Below are positions 45,164 to 54,338 of a stretch of 64,000 nt of DNA, piece after piece. Location of the stretch: contig CACLFK010000005.1 of NCBI GenBank assembly GCA_902606105.1, forward strand, positions 1 through 64,000, given 5' to 3'. A program made the translations under genes and the position numbers. This stretch comes from an uncultured Pelagibacteraceae bacterium (GTDB taxonomy: Bacteria > Pseudomonadota > Alphaproteobacteria > Pelagibacterales > Pelagibacteraceae). How positions within the stretch are numbered: the first letter of the stretch is position 1; each line of letters begins with the position of its first letter. The notes beneath the pieces are model-generated. The model searched no databases, was not told the DNA's origin, and saw nothing but the letters and a program-made list of their open reading frames with translations.

Positions 45164-46600
45164 ATGAGTCAAATAGATTTAAAAATAGGCCCTAAAATCA
45201 AGGCATTTCGAAGACAATTAGGCCTTCAAGCAAATAAGTTAGCTGAAGATTTAAGTATTTCTCCAAGTTATTTAAATCTAATAGAAAGTGGTAAAAGGAA
45301 AATCGATGGCGATTTGCTTTTAAATGTTTGTGAAAAATTAAATATTCAATTATCAGATCTTACATCAAAAACAGATATTAATCTTCAAAACACAATTTCT
45401 GAAATTCTAGACGATAATTTATTTGAGGATTTGGATATCTTGGGACCAGAGGTAAAAGATTTAGTAAGCACAAATCCTAAAATTGGAAAAGCAATAGTCA
45501 GATTAGGGGATATTCTAAAAAAAAAGGATCATGAATTAATTAATAAAATCGAAAAGATTTCTGGAAAAATAGTAGATAACAGAAAAAATTCATTTCCAGG
45601 TGAAGTAATCTCTGACTTTTTACAAGATAATAAAAATTATTTTCCAAAATTAGAAGAGTTTGCAAATAATGTTTTTGAAAAAATTCAGAAAAATAATCGA
45701 ACTAGATATATTTCTTTATGTGAATATTTGAATACTGAATATTCTATAACTGTAAAAGATGTTATACCTGATGAACAAAAACCTTTTTCAAAAATATATA
45801 AAAAAAATAAAAAAGAACTTCTTTTAAGTGATTATAGTTCATTAGAAACTAAAAAATTACATGCTGCAGCTCAAATAGCTCAAGAAGGAGCAAATAAAGA
45901 AATAGATAATTATTTATCAGGATTTAGCTTTCCGTCTGAAGAGTCTAAAAAATTAACAAAAGTTGCTTTATTAAATTATTGTGCAGCTGCAATTTTAATG
46001 CCTTATAAATTATTTCATGCTGAATGTAAAAAACTTAAATATGATTTAGAATTATTACAAAATACATTTGCAACATCTTTTGAACAAGTTGCTCATAGAG
46101 TTACATGCTTGCAAGATCCAAAACTTCCTGGAATTCCATTTCATTTTTTAAGAGTGGATATGGCTGGTAATATTTCTAAAAGATTTTCATTATCAGGAAT
46201 TGATATTCCAAGATATGGTGGAGCTTGTCCTAGATGGAATGTTTATTCAGCATTTACAAGACCTGGAGTAATTCAAGCCGCAGTTAGTAAAATGAACAAT
46301 GGTGAAAAATATGTTTGTATTGCGAGAACTGTAGAAAAAGGTATTGGAAGATTTGGACAAGCTAAAAGTGTTTTATCAATTGGTCTTGGGTGTGAAGCGA
46401 AATATGCAAAAGATTTTGTTTATACAGAAAACGTAAATATTAATGATAAATCCTCAGAAATACCAATTGGTGTGTCCTGCAGAACATGTGACAGATTGGA
46501 TTGTTCACAAAGAGCCTTTCCACCTTTACATAAAAAATTTGACGTAGATTTAAACTCCAGAGGAGTTTCTGTTTATGTAAGTGATAATAATTCCAAATAA
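45164..46600 (+). CDS. XRE-family transcriptional regulator of short-chain acyl-CoA metabolism (ScfR/RamB type)
   Basis: The 478-residue protein has an N-terminal helix-turn-helix (residues about 8-62, IKAFRRQLGLQANKLAEDL), a middle IrrE-like domain (about 180-320) without an HExxH zinc site, and a C-terminal DUF2083 region. The latter contains the cysteines GLGCEAKY, SCRTCDRLDCSQRAFPPL, a possible metal or Fe-S site. Such regulators (RamB, PccR, MccR) sense acyl-CoA levels and control acetate, propionate or glyoxylate genes. Divergence from aceA and the repeated sites between them support control of isocitrate lyase and of itself. Confidence 0.87.
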   Translation: MSQIDLKIGPKIKAFRRQLGLQANKLAEDLSISPSYLNLIESGKRKIDGDLLLNVCEKLNIQLSDLTSKTDINLQNTISEILDDNLFEDLDILGPEVKDLVSTNPKIGKAIVRLGDILKKKDHELINKIEKISGKIVDNRKNSFPGEVISDFLQDNKNYFPKLEEFANNVFEKIQKNNRTRYISLCEYLNTEYSITVKDVIPDEQKPFSKIYKKNKKELLLSDYSSLETKKLHAAAQIAQEGANKEIDNYLSGFSFPSEESKKLTKVALLNYCAAAILMPYKLFHAECKKLKYDLELLQNTFATSFEQVAHRVTCLQDPKLPGIPFHFLRVDMAGNISKRFSLSGIDIPRYGGACPRWNVYSAFTRPGVIQAAVSKMNNGEKYVCIARTVEKGIGRFGQAKSVLSIGLGCEAKYAKDFVYTENVNINDKSSEIPIGVSCRTCDRLDCSQRAFPPLHKKFDVDLNSRGVSVYVSDNNSK

Positions 46601-46764
46601 TGATAAAATTTATAGTCCCAGCTGTTATAGTTTTCTTGATAGTTTTGTTTTGGGAAAAAATTGCTGAATTTGCTGAAAAAAAATTAAATATTAAACTTAA
46701 TTATATTGTTGTTAGCTCCATAATAGTAATTATAGCAATTATTCTTTTACTGCTAAATTACTAG
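46600..46764 (+). CDS. Small membrane protein, 54 residues
   Basis: A frame from ATG 46600 to TAG 46764 encodes two hydrophobic stretches (about residues 3-17, and 35-53) with a charged linker EKIAEFAEKKLNIK between them. The ATG overlaps the last base of the regulator stop (TAATG), which is a typical coupling arrangement, and it is 5 bp from the next gene. No family is recognised. The spacing on both sides is the main evidence that it is real. Confidence 0.6.
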   Translation: MIKFIVPAVIVFLIVLFWEKIAEFAEKKLNIKLNYIVVSSIIVIIAIILLLLNY

Positions 46765-46769
46765 GAATA

Positions 46770-47039
46770 ATGTCAAAAATCGATCTTTCAAAATATAAAA
46801 TAGATGAATCTGATGGGGTTATTACCTTTAAAAATGAAAATACAACATTAGGCTTTGTAAGATTTAACAGTATTGGTGAAGTCGAATATGTCTTTGTAAA
46901 TCCGTTATTTAGAAAGCAAGGTTTGGCTACAAAATTATTAAAATTAGTAAAAGACAAAACAAGAAAAGAAATTATACTTCAAGAACCTATTAGTCCTCTA
47001 GGATCAAAATTACTAAATTCATTAAAGCGATGGAAATAA
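46770..47039 (+). CDS. Small GNAT-like acetyltransferase
   Basis: This 89-residue protein is a reduced GNAT fold. VEYVFVNPLFRKQGLATKLLK contains the acetyl-CoA-binding R/QxxGxG/A-like motif (here RKQGLA). Short single-domain GNATs of the YjdJ type are similar in size. The acceptor is unknown. It lies 5 bp after the tiny membrane protein and overlaps the following TauE/SafE gene by 10 bp. Confidence 0.75.
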   Translation: MSKIDLSKYKIDESDGVITFKNENTTLGFVRFNSIGEVEYVFVNPLFRKQGLATKLLKLVKDKTRKEIILQEPISPLGSKLLNSLKRWK

Positions 47040-47776
47040 ATCTTTTATTTTTTTTTACAGCAGTGCCTGCGATAATTTTGTTTGGCATAGCTAAATCTGG
47101 TTTAGGTGGATCTATGGCACTTATTTCAATTCCTTTAATGACTATTTCAATGCCTTTAACCGCAGCTCTTGGAATTATACTTCCTATTTTGATATTTTCA
47201 GATTTTATTGCAACATATAAGTATAGAAAAGAATTTGATTTAGAAACTTTAAAATTATTAATTCCTTTTGCAGCAGTTGGAATATTTATAGGGTCATTAA
47301 GTTTTTCATATTTTTCAGAAGAATTGCTAAAATTTATAATTGGATTAATGGGTTTTCTTTTTGCTGGTCATTACTTTTTTTTTAAAAAAAATAAGGAAAC
47401 AAAGGTGGAAAAAAATTTTCTTAAAGGTGGTATATGTTCAATTATAGCGGGCTTTACCAGTTTTAGTGTTCATGCAGGGGGCACACCCACTAGTCTTTAT
47501 TTGCTTCCATTGAGAATGAAAAAAGAAATTTATGTTGGAACTAGAATTATCTTTTTTACTTTTGTAAATTTAATTAAACTTCCTCTTTATATAAACTTAT
47601 CGATGATGAATTTGGAAACTTTTAAACAATCAATTATCTTGTTTCCTGTTGCACTTATTGGAATTTTAATAGGATATCAACTTCTAAAAATAATTGAAGA
47701 AAAATTATTTTATAATATATTGTACGTTCTAATTTTTGTGACTAGTTCAAAGTTAATTTTTGATTTTTTTATATAA
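47030..47776 (+). CDS. TauE/SafE-family membrane protein (second copy)
   Basis: This 248-residue protein has about eight membrane segments and the family's repeats, IAKSGLGGSMALISIPLM near the N-terminus and GGICSIIAGFTSFSVHAGGTP in the middle. It belongs to the same family as the protein at 4616-5362 but is clearly divergent in sequence. Export of sulfite or an organic anion is a family-based guess. It starts inside the end of the GNAT gene, and converges with the FtsX-type permease. Confidence 0.87.
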   Translation: MEINLLFFFTAVPAIILFGIAKSGLGGSMALISIPLMTISMPLTAALGIILPILIFSDFIATYKYRKEFDLETLKLLIPFAAVGIFIGSLSFSYFSEELLKFIIGLMGFLFAGHYFFFKKNKETKVEKNFLKGGICSIIAGFTSFSVHAGGTPTSLYLLPLRMKKEIYVGTRIIFFTFVNLIKLPLYINLSMMNLETFKQSIILFPVALIGILIGYQLLKIIEEKLFYNILYVLIFVTSSKLIFDFFI

Positions 47777-47794
47777 GTATTTAGTTTAAATAAA

Positions 47795-50329
47795 TTATTG
47801 ATTTCTTATTAGTGGATAGATTTTAGGATTTAAATATCTTAAATTGGTAATTAAAATCAATATCAAAGTAACCAACCCAATAGAAAAACCCAAATAAATT
47901 AAAACTTTAAAGTCAAACTGCCAAACTAGTTCAAATATATTTTCCATAATAAACTTAGAACCTATTACCGCAAAAAATGTTGCAATCAAAATCACTGACA
48001 TAAAAATAATTATAAATTCAATTAAAGATGAGAAAATAATTTGTTTTTTTGAAAAACCTAAGATTTTAAAAACTAGGTTTTGATATTCTTTAATTTTTCC
48101 CTGAACCATAATTGCACTTGATATTACAATTAAACCAATAATAATTGTTACAGCAGAAATTAAAGTAACAGCAATGAATACTTTGTTTAATACTGCGGTT
48201 ACTTTTAATAGATAATCTGCAATTTTAATCATGGATAAACTTGGCATTAACTCCAGCATTTCTGTTTCATCAAATTTATCAGAATTAAATTTTGCAGTTG
48301 CTAAATACTCATGTGGAATTTGCTTTGCAAATTGGGGGTTAAAGAGCATTGCAAAATTAATACTAAGATCACGGTAATCTACTTCTCTAAAATTAATTAC
48401 TTCTCCATCAATTTCTCGCCCATATACGTTTAAAGTAAAAATATCGCCTAATTGAATATTAAAATCTTTTGCAACTTTAGCATCTAAAGATATTTGTAAC
48501 TTATTTGGCTTAGATAAATCCCACCATTTCCCCTCTAAGATTGGATTATCTTTTGGAATATTTTCTACCCAGGATGATCTTCTTTCAGTTTCAATTACCC
48601 AATAACTATCATTATCAGGCTTGATGAATGTATTAGGATCAACTCCATTAATTTTAACAATACCAGATGATACCATTGGGACTATTTCAATATTTGCATC
48701 TTTATCCATATTTAAAATACCTTGCTCAAATTTTTCACGCTCTCCTTTTTGAATGCCAACAAAAAAATAATCAGGTGCAATATCAGGGATAGATTTAGCT
48801 ATTTCTCTTTGAAAGTTAGTACCCACTAAAGCCAGAGTTAACAATAATGTAACTCCTAAACCTAGAGACATTACAGTAATAGGAGTAATACTTTTTGTTT
48901 GAGTAATATTTTTAATTGAGACTTTAAGCGAAACAATTGAACTTGATTTAAATTTTTTTAGAAAAAAAATAATTAATTTTGAAAGTAAGAAAAAAACTAA
49001 TAAACACACAAAAAAAGCTACAAAATATCCCAAACTATATGTTGGCTGTTCAGATCCAATTGTAAATAATAAAATTAAAGTAGATAACAAAACAAAGCTT
49101 ATAGCGACTGATTTTTTTGAATAATAAAATTGTAAATTTTGAAATACATTCCTAAACAAATTAGAAGCTTTTACTTGATCAATAGAACTTATTGTTGGTA
49201 TAGAAAAAATTATAAGGACTAGCAATCCAACTAAAAATATTTTAAAAAAATTCAAAAAAGAAAAAACTGGGTAAACGTTTAATCCCAAACCATCAGACAG
49301 GTATTTATCTGCTATTGGAACAAGTAAGAAACTGGACCCATAGGAAATTACAGTAATAACAAACAGTAAAATAAATAATTGTAGATAATAAAGTGTTTTG
49401 ATATTTCCAGAATAAAATCCTACTGCTTTTCTAACAGCAATTGACATATTATTTTGATTTATAAAAGACAACAAGGTATTTGCAATTCCAATTCCTGCGA
49501 TCAACATTGCACTTATAGATACAAGAGATAAAAATTGAGAAAAATTATTAATAATTCTTTTAATACCACTTGCTGAATTTTCAGGGTATCTAAGTTTTAC
49601 TTTTTGATCGTTTTTGAAAATATTTTCGATTTTTTTCTCAATTTGTTCTGGATCATCACCATTATTAAATTTTACTTTATATTCATAATTAAAAAAACTT
49701 CCTATTCCATTTAGTTTTAATACTTCTAAAGTTTGTTTCCCAGCTAGGGCCCAATCACCAAATGCAACAAATCCACTTACATCTGGTACTGACTTAATAA
49801 TTCCAATGACAGTAAAGTTTTGGTCTTGAACTTTAACTTGCTCGTTAATCTTTATATTCAGTGTTTTTGATAAACTTTCATTAATTAAAATTGTATTTGG
49901 TTCTCTTTGCATTCTTTCATAAGCTTCGATTGGCTCATAATCAACTTCACCATAAAGTGGATATTTTTCATCCACAGTTTTAATTCTTGTAAATAAAGAT
50001 TTATTTTTCTCTCTTCCAGTTGTTGAGAGCATCGTACTAAATTCAATCATTTGAGATACTGTTGCAAACTCTTTAACTTGATTTACCAAATCCAAGTTTC
50101 CTTGATTACGATTGTAATCAATCTCTAAATCTCCTCCTAATAATGCTTTAGCATTATCATTCAGTTCTTTTTTCAAACTATCTTCGATTGTGAAAATAGC
50201 ACTTAAAATAAAAAGGCTAATAAACAGAGTTATAATGATGCTTGAGATTTTATGATAATTTCTACTCAAATCTTTCAAAGCATATTTAAGTATTAAATTA
50301 AATTCTGAAGAGTTATTTGATTTTTCCAT
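47795..50329 (-). CDS. FtsX-like ABC permease (YbbP-like, lipid/antioxidant export type)
   Basis: The frame extends to an ATG at 50377, but the ATG at 50329 overlaps the ATPase stop by only 17 bp and begins [10 protein letters not shown], so it is preferred (844 residues). It has an N-terminal membrane segment, a large periplasmic MacB-like domain, and three FtsX segments, then a second periplasmic domain and further membrane segments near the C-terminus. Size and gene order match the YbbP family. Together with the YbbA-type ATPase it probably moves lipids or hydrophobic substances. The exact role is unknown. Confidence 0.86.
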   Translation of the reverse strand: MEKSNNSSEFNLILKYALKDLSRNYHKISSIIITLFISLFILSAIFTIEDSLKKELNDNAKALLGGDLEIDYNRNQGNLDLVNQVKEFATVSQMIEFSTMLSTTGREKNKSLFTRIKTVDEKYPLYGEVDYEPIEAYERMQREPNTILINESLSKTLNIKINEQVKVQDQNFTVIGIIKSVPDVSGFVAFGDWALAGKQTLEVLKLNGIGSFFNYEYKVKFNNGDDPEQIEKKIENIFKNDQKVKLRYPENSASGIKRIINNFSQFLSLVSISAMLIAGIGIANTLLSFINQNNMSIAVRKAVGFYSGNIKTLYYLQLFILLFVITVISYGSSFLLVPIADKYLSDGLGLNVYPVFSFLNFFKIFLVGLLVLIIFSIPTISSIDQVKASNLFRNVFQNLQFYYSKKSVAISFVLLSTLILLFTIGSEQPTYSLGYFVAFFVCLLVFFLLSKLIIFFLKKFKSSSIVSLKVSIKNITQTKSITPITVMSLGLGVTLLLTLALVGTNFQREIAKSIPDIAPDYFFVGIQKGEREKFEQGILNMDKDANIEIVPMVSSGIVKINGVDPNTFIKPDNDSYWVIETERRSSWVENIPKDNPILEGKWWDLSKPNKLQISLDAKVAKDFNIQLGDIFTLNVYGREIDGEVINFREVDYRDLSINFAMLFNPQFAKQIPHEYLATAKFNSDKFDETEMLELMPSLSMIKIADYLLKVTAVLNKVFIAVTLISAVTIIIGLIVISSAIMVQGKIKEYQNLVFKILGFSKKQIIFSSLIEFIIIFMSVILIATFFAVIGSKFIMENIFELVWQFDFKVLIYLGFSIGLVTLILILITNLRYLNPKIYPLIRNQ

Positions 50330-50978
50330 CTTTAATTTTAATTTTTCTTTTTGCTTTATCAGCAAGTTTAGGATCATGAGTTACCATAATTAAAGAAGAA
50401 CCTTCTTCTTTCACATATTTAAATAATATATTTGAAATCAATGTAGAGTTTTCAGTATCTAAATTGCCAGTTGGCTCATCAGCTAAAATCAATTCAGGTT
50501 TCATAGCGATTGCTCTTGCTATGGCTACCCTTTGTTGCTCTCCACCAGATAATTGACTTGGAAGATTGTTAAAACGATGTTTTAAACCAAAACGATCTAA
50601 CAAAAGCTTTGCTTCTTTTTCAGGTTTTTTAAAATTATTTAGTTCAAGTGTTAAAGCAACATTTTCAACTGCAGTATAATTTGGGATTAAATAAAAAGAT
50701 TGAAATATAATTCCAATATTTTTCTTTCTAATTTCTGATACTTCATCCTCATTAAGGCTTGTAATTTCTTGATTTTGAAAAATAATCTTTCCAGAGGTTG
50801 GCTTCTCTAATCCACCAACAAGCATTATTAAACTGGTTTTTCCTGAACCACTTTCACCTACAACTGAAACAGTTTCTTTTTTTTTAATATTTAAATCTAT
50901 ATTCTTTAAAACTCTGATATTATCTTTACCAGTTTGGTATTTAAGATTTATTTTTTTTAATTTAAGAAGTGAAGACAT
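50313..50978 (-). CDS. ABC ATPase of the YbbA/LolD type
   Basis: The preferred ATG at 50978 gives 221 residues; an upstream ATG at 51026 would add 16 residues inside the divergent gene. Walker A is GESGSGKTS, the signature LSGGEQQR and Walker [13 protein letters not shown], which is the LolD/MacB/YbbA class. It pairs with the downstream FtsX-like permease. The divergent TesA-type gene has its ATG at 50977, so the two start codons overlap inside CATG. ybbA-tesA divergence is found in other bacteria. Confidence 0.9.
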   Translation of the reverse strand: MSSLLKLKKINLKYQTGKDNIRVLKNIDLNIKKKETVSVVGESGSGKTSLIMLVGGLEKPTSGKIIFQNQEITSLNEDEVSEIRKKNIGIIFQSFYLIPNYTAVENVALTLELNNFKKPEKEAKLLLDRFGLKHRFNNLPSQLSGGEQQRVAIARAIAMKPELILADEPTGNLDTENSTLISNILFKYVKEEGSSLIMVTHDPKLADKAKRKIKIKDGKIK

Positions 50979-51600
50979 GAGTAAAAGTTTATTTATAAAA
51001 ATTTTGTTAATCTTTCTAGTGCACATAAATGCAAGTGCAATAGAAAAGGTAATATTATTCGGAGACAGCTTAATGGCTGGTTACGGGTTACCTAAAGAAC
51101 ATCATTTATCGTTAGTTTTAGAGAATAATCTAAAACAAGCTGGATTTAATATTCAAGTTATAAATGGAAGTGTTTCAGGCAGCACATCTTCAGGCGGATT
51201 AAATAGGGCAGAGTGGAGTTTATCAGATCCAGGGATCGATCTTATTATTTTAGGAATGGGTGCAAATGATATGCTTAGAGGAATTCAACCAGATGAAACG
51301 AAAAAAAATTTAGAACAAATAATAGAAATTGCAAAAAAGAAGGAAATAGAAATAATTTTAGCTGGAATGATTGCTCCAACAACACATGGAATAAAATATA
51401 AGAAAGACTTTGATGCCATCTATCCAAAATTATCTAAGAAGCATAGTTTACAATTTATACCTTTTCTTTTAGAGGGTGTGGCACTTAACCCAAGTTTAAA
51501 TCTACAAGACGGGATACACCCTAACCAGCAAGGAACAATAAAAATAAGTGAAAATATTAAAAAAAGTATTATTGCTATTTTAGATAAAAAAAAAAATTAA
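50977..51600 (+). CDS. tesA: SGNH-family esterase (TesA/arylesterase type), exported
   Basis: The 207-residue precursor has an N-terminal signal peptide ([21 protein letters not shown]). The SGNH blocks are present: GDSLMAGYGL (catalytic Ser), GANDML (Asn) and DGIHPNQQG (Asp and His). The length and divergence from a YbbAP-type system match TesA. It would hydrolyse acyl esters or thioesters in the periplasm. Substrate preference is not readable. Confidence 0.9.
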   Translation: MSKSLFIKILLIFLVHINASAIEKVILFGDSLMAGYGLPKEHHLSLVLENNLKQAGFNIQVINGSVSGSTSSGGLNRAEWSLSDPGIDLIILGMGANDMLRGIQPDETKKNLEQIIEIAKKKEIEIILAGMIAPTTHGIKYKKDFDAIYPKLSKKHSLQFIPFLLEGVALNPSLNLQDGIHPNQQGTIKISENIKKSIIAILDKKKN

Positions 51601-51662
51601 ATTTATAATTTTATAATTTTATAAATTTATTATTTATTATTTATTATTAATTTTACATTTAT

Positions 51663-52661
51663 ATGGATAAAATACCTTATCATCATTTACCAGACGGCAC
51701 TTTTAGAAACCCTCTAGGTTCCCCTAAAGTTGATCGAAATTTTAAATGGTCTTTTAAAGTATTTAATAAAGAAAAAAAGAAACTCAATATGACTGTTCCA
51801 AAGGATCATGTTGTAGATAAGGAACAAGTATTAGCTAATATCAAAAAATATAAAGATGGGGATTATATTGGATGGATAGGGCACGCAACTTTTTTGATAA
51901 AATTAGGGAATACAACAATTATAACTGACCCTGTTTTTTCTAAAAATGCAGGTCCGTTAATATTTGGACCAAAAAGATTTACTGAACCAGCTTTAAATTT
52001 AAAGGAAATACCTCCTGTAGATATTTTTTTACTAACCCATAATCATTATGATCATCAAGACATGATGACAATCAGGAGATTCCCTTTCAAAAATACCAAA
52101 GTAATGGCTCCTTTAAAGCTAGGTAAGTATTTTGAAAGAAATGGATACAGCGATGTTAATGAAATGGATTGGTATGAAGAAATCATTATCAATGAAAAAA
52201 TGAAAATAACATTTTTACCAGCAGTTCATTGGTCTAAACGAAGTTTAACAGATACCAACAAAACTTTATGGGGAAATTTTTTAATTGAATATGATGGAAA
52301 AAAAATCTTATTCGCTTGTGATACTGGAGTTGGAAATATTTATAAAGAGATTGGTGATAAATATGGTCCAATAGATATTAATATTATAAATATCGGAGCG
52401 TATAATTTTTATCCATTAACCCCATATAAAGATAAATCATCTTATCACACTAGCCCTGAAGAGGCGCTTGAGATTTCTAGAGATTTAAAAAGTAAAAAAG
52501 TAATTGGTATGCATTGGGGTACTTTTGTATTATCGTTAGAGCCAATTATGGAACCAAGAGATCGATTTAGAGATAATGCGGAAAAATATGGTTTCAAAAA
52601 AGAGGATGCGCTTATTTTTAAAATTGGCCAAATAACACCATTAAATGAAATTTTAAAATAA
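51663..52661 (+). CDS. MBL-fold metal-dependent hydrolase (NAPE-PLD-like)
   Basis: The 332-residue protein has the metallo-beta-lactamase fold. The key motif is THNHYDHQD (HxHxDH form), with further metal ligands in PAVHWSKR, ACDTGVG and MHWGTF. N-terminal DGTFRNPLGSP and GWIGHATFLIKLG are features of the NAPE-phospholipase D-like branch. It may act on phospholipids but many relatives are uncharacterised. The 62 bp before it are very AT-rich simple sequence. Confidence 0.88.
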   Translation: MDKIPYHHLPDGTFRNPLGSPKVDRNFKWSFKVFNKEKKKLNMTVPKDHVVDKEQVLANIKKYKDGDYIGWIGHATFLIKLGNTTIITDPVFSKNAGPLIFGPKRFTEPALNLKEIPPVDIFLLTHNHYDHQDMMTIRRFPFKNTKVMAPLKLGKYFERNGYSDVNEMDWYEEIIINEKMKITFLPAVHWSKRSLTDTNKTLWGNFLIEYDGKKILFACDTGVGNIYKEIGDKYGPIDINIINIGAYNFYPLTPYKDKSSYHTSPEEALEISRDLKSKKVIGMHWGTFVLSLEPIMEPRDRFRDNAEKYGFKKEDALIFKIGQITPLNEILK

Positions 52662-52667
52662 TATTTT

Positions 52668-53120
52668 ATGAAATATTTTATTTTGATAATTATCTTTTTT
52701 TTAACTAGCAATGTTTATGCAAAAAATATTAATATTTCAGTTAAAACGGATTTAGATCTAAATTGTAAGTTTGAAAAAGTTATTATTAAAAACGCAGAAC
52801 ATAACTTTGTTTCTTTTACAAATGATCAAATTAAAAGAGAAAATATCGAAAGTTTGAAAATAATAGCAAAAAATCCAGATATATTAGTTATAAAAAATTT
52901 ATCAAAATTTATTAATAAGATTAATTTGAAAGTAAAAATATCTAATAAAGATATAATTTTGATACAAGCTTTTGATCAAGAACGAAATTATTCTGAGTCT
53001 GCAGTCTTTACTAGAAGTACTGGAGAATTGATCCATGAAATTACTCGAAAAATAAACTCTGATGAAAAAGAGAAAGATATTTCATTTTATAGTTGTAAAA
53101 AAAACAACCAAGACACTTAA
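52668..53120 (+). CDS. Secreted hypothetical protein, 150 residues
   Basis: An N-terminal signal peptide (MKYFILIIIFFLTSNVYA) is followed by a lysine-rich soluble chain with two cysteines (NCKFEK and YSCKKN). No known domain is recognised. It follows the MBL-fold gene by 6 bp and may be co-transcribed. It is probably periplasmic. Confidence 0.7.
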   Translation: MKYFILIIIFFLTSNVYAKNINISVKTDLDLNCKFEKVIIKNAEHNFVSFTNDQIKRENIESLKIIAKNPDILVIKNLSKFINKINLKVKISNKDIILIQAFDQERNYSESAVFTRSTGELIHEITRKINSDEKEKDISFYSCKKNNQDT

Positions 53121-53160
53121 GACCAAAGACTCCAAATCTTTTTTTTGATAATATTAAACT

Positions 53161-53709
53161 ATGAAAAGGTTTTTTTTAATATTATTATTTTATTTATTTT
53201 CTCAGATGAGCTCTTTTTCAAATGAAAGAGACGTAAGGCTTAACCAATTATTCAATGAGTTAAAGGCTAATAAGTCAAAAGTATCATCTATTGTTGAAAA
53301 GGAAATATGGAAAATTTGGAGTACTCATCCTACTGATGCAAAACTTACAGCAAGGTTAGAGCAAGGTTCTCAGTTTGTAAGAGACCAACAATTTGTGAAA
53401 GCCATAGAAATCTTTACAGAAGTTATAAATTTTGATCAAAATTGGGCTGAGGCATGGAATAAAAGAGCAACAGTTTTTTATCTGATAGGAGAATTCAAAA
53501 AATCCCAAGATGATATTGATAAAGTTTTAGCAATAGAAGCAAGACATTTTGGTGCTTTGGCAGGACAAGGTTTAGTAAATATACAATTAAAAAATTATGA
53601 AAAAGCAATTCTTAGTTATGAGCAGGTAAAAGAAATACACCCATCAATGCAATCTCCAGAGATCATGATAAGAAAAATAGAAGAATTAATTAAACAGCAA
53701 ACAATATAA
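53161..53709 (+). CDS. Secreted TPR-repeat protein
   Basis: The 182-residue protein has a signal peptide (MKRFFLILLFYLFSQMSSFS). From about residue 75 it holds TPR-like helical repeats (KAIEIFTEVINFDQNWAEAWNKRAT and GALAGQGLVNIQLKNYEKAI regions). TPR domains mediate protein contacts; the partner is unknown. Its stop shares a base with the start of the YedK gene. Confidence 0.85.
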   Translation: MKRFFLILLFYLFSQMSSFSNERDVRLNQLFNELKANKSKVSSIVEKEIWKIWSTHPTDAKLTARLEQGSQFVRDQQFVKAIEIFTEVINFDQNWAEAWNKRATVFYLIGEFKKSQDDIDKVLAIEARHFGALAGQGLVNIQLKNYEKAILSYEQVKEIHPSMQSPEIMIRKIEELIKQQTI

Positions 53710-54335
53710 TGTGTGGAAGATACGTTGTTAAGAACCCAGTTACCAAAACCTTTTCTTTAGTAAAATCTGCTATTCAAGTTGAGGATACAGAAAATTATAA
53801 CGCTCATCCTTATCAAAAACTTCCAGTTATAAAAAAATATAAAAACGGCAATACTTTAGAGGCTTTAAAGTGGGGATTAGTCCCTGGTTGGGCTAAAGAC
53901 AAAGAATTTAAAGCATTGATTAATGCAAGATTAGAAACAATTGATGAAAAAGTTTCATTTAAAAAATTAATTAAAAATAATCGATGTGTTGCTGTTGCAG
54001 ATGGTTTTTATGAATGGAAGAGGAAAGAGAATGAAAAAACTCCTCATTACTTTGTTAGAAAGGATACTAATGTAATTTATTTTGCTGGTATTTTTGAAGA
54101 AGAACAATTTTGTTTAATTACAGAAGAGGCAAAAGAAAATATTAAAGATATTCATCACCGCCAGCCTGTAATCCTTAATCAGACAGATGTAAATCGTTAT
54201 TTAAATTTAGAGCTACAGGGCTCAGCTTTTTTAAATGAACGTAAAGTTCCTGATCTTGTTTTTCATGAGGTTTCAAAGGATGTAAATAAACCTACAAACA
54301 ATGCAGCCTCATTGATCCAAAAGATTTCTAATTAA
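53709..54335 (+). CDS. yedK: YedK/HMCES-family DNA-repair protein (SRAP domain)
   Basis: This 208-residue protein begins MCGRYVV, with the catalytic Cys2 that forms a covalent link with abasic sites in single-stranded DNA. KALINARLETIDEK, GFYEWKR and HHRQPVIL are the remaining SRAP active-site segments. It protects abasic sites during replication. Length is normal. It converges with the RhlE-type helicase with a 3-bp gap. Confidence 0.92.
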   Translation: MCGRYVVKNPVTKTFSLVKSAIQVEDTENYNAHPYQKLPVIKKYKNGNTLEALKWGLVPGWAKDKEFKALINARLETIDEKVSFKKLIKNNRCVAVADGFYEWKRKENEKTPHYFVRKDTNVIYFAGIFEEEQFCLITEEAKENIKDIHHRQPVILNQTDVNRYLNLELQGSAFLNERKVPDLVFHEVSKDVNKPTNNAASLIQKISN

Positions 54336-54338
54336 ATC

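Noticed and set aside
51601-51662. Repeats of TTATAATTTTA and TTATT before the MBL-fold gene
   Set aside because: They look like AT-rich simple sequence common in this genome; no regular unit or symmetry is kept.
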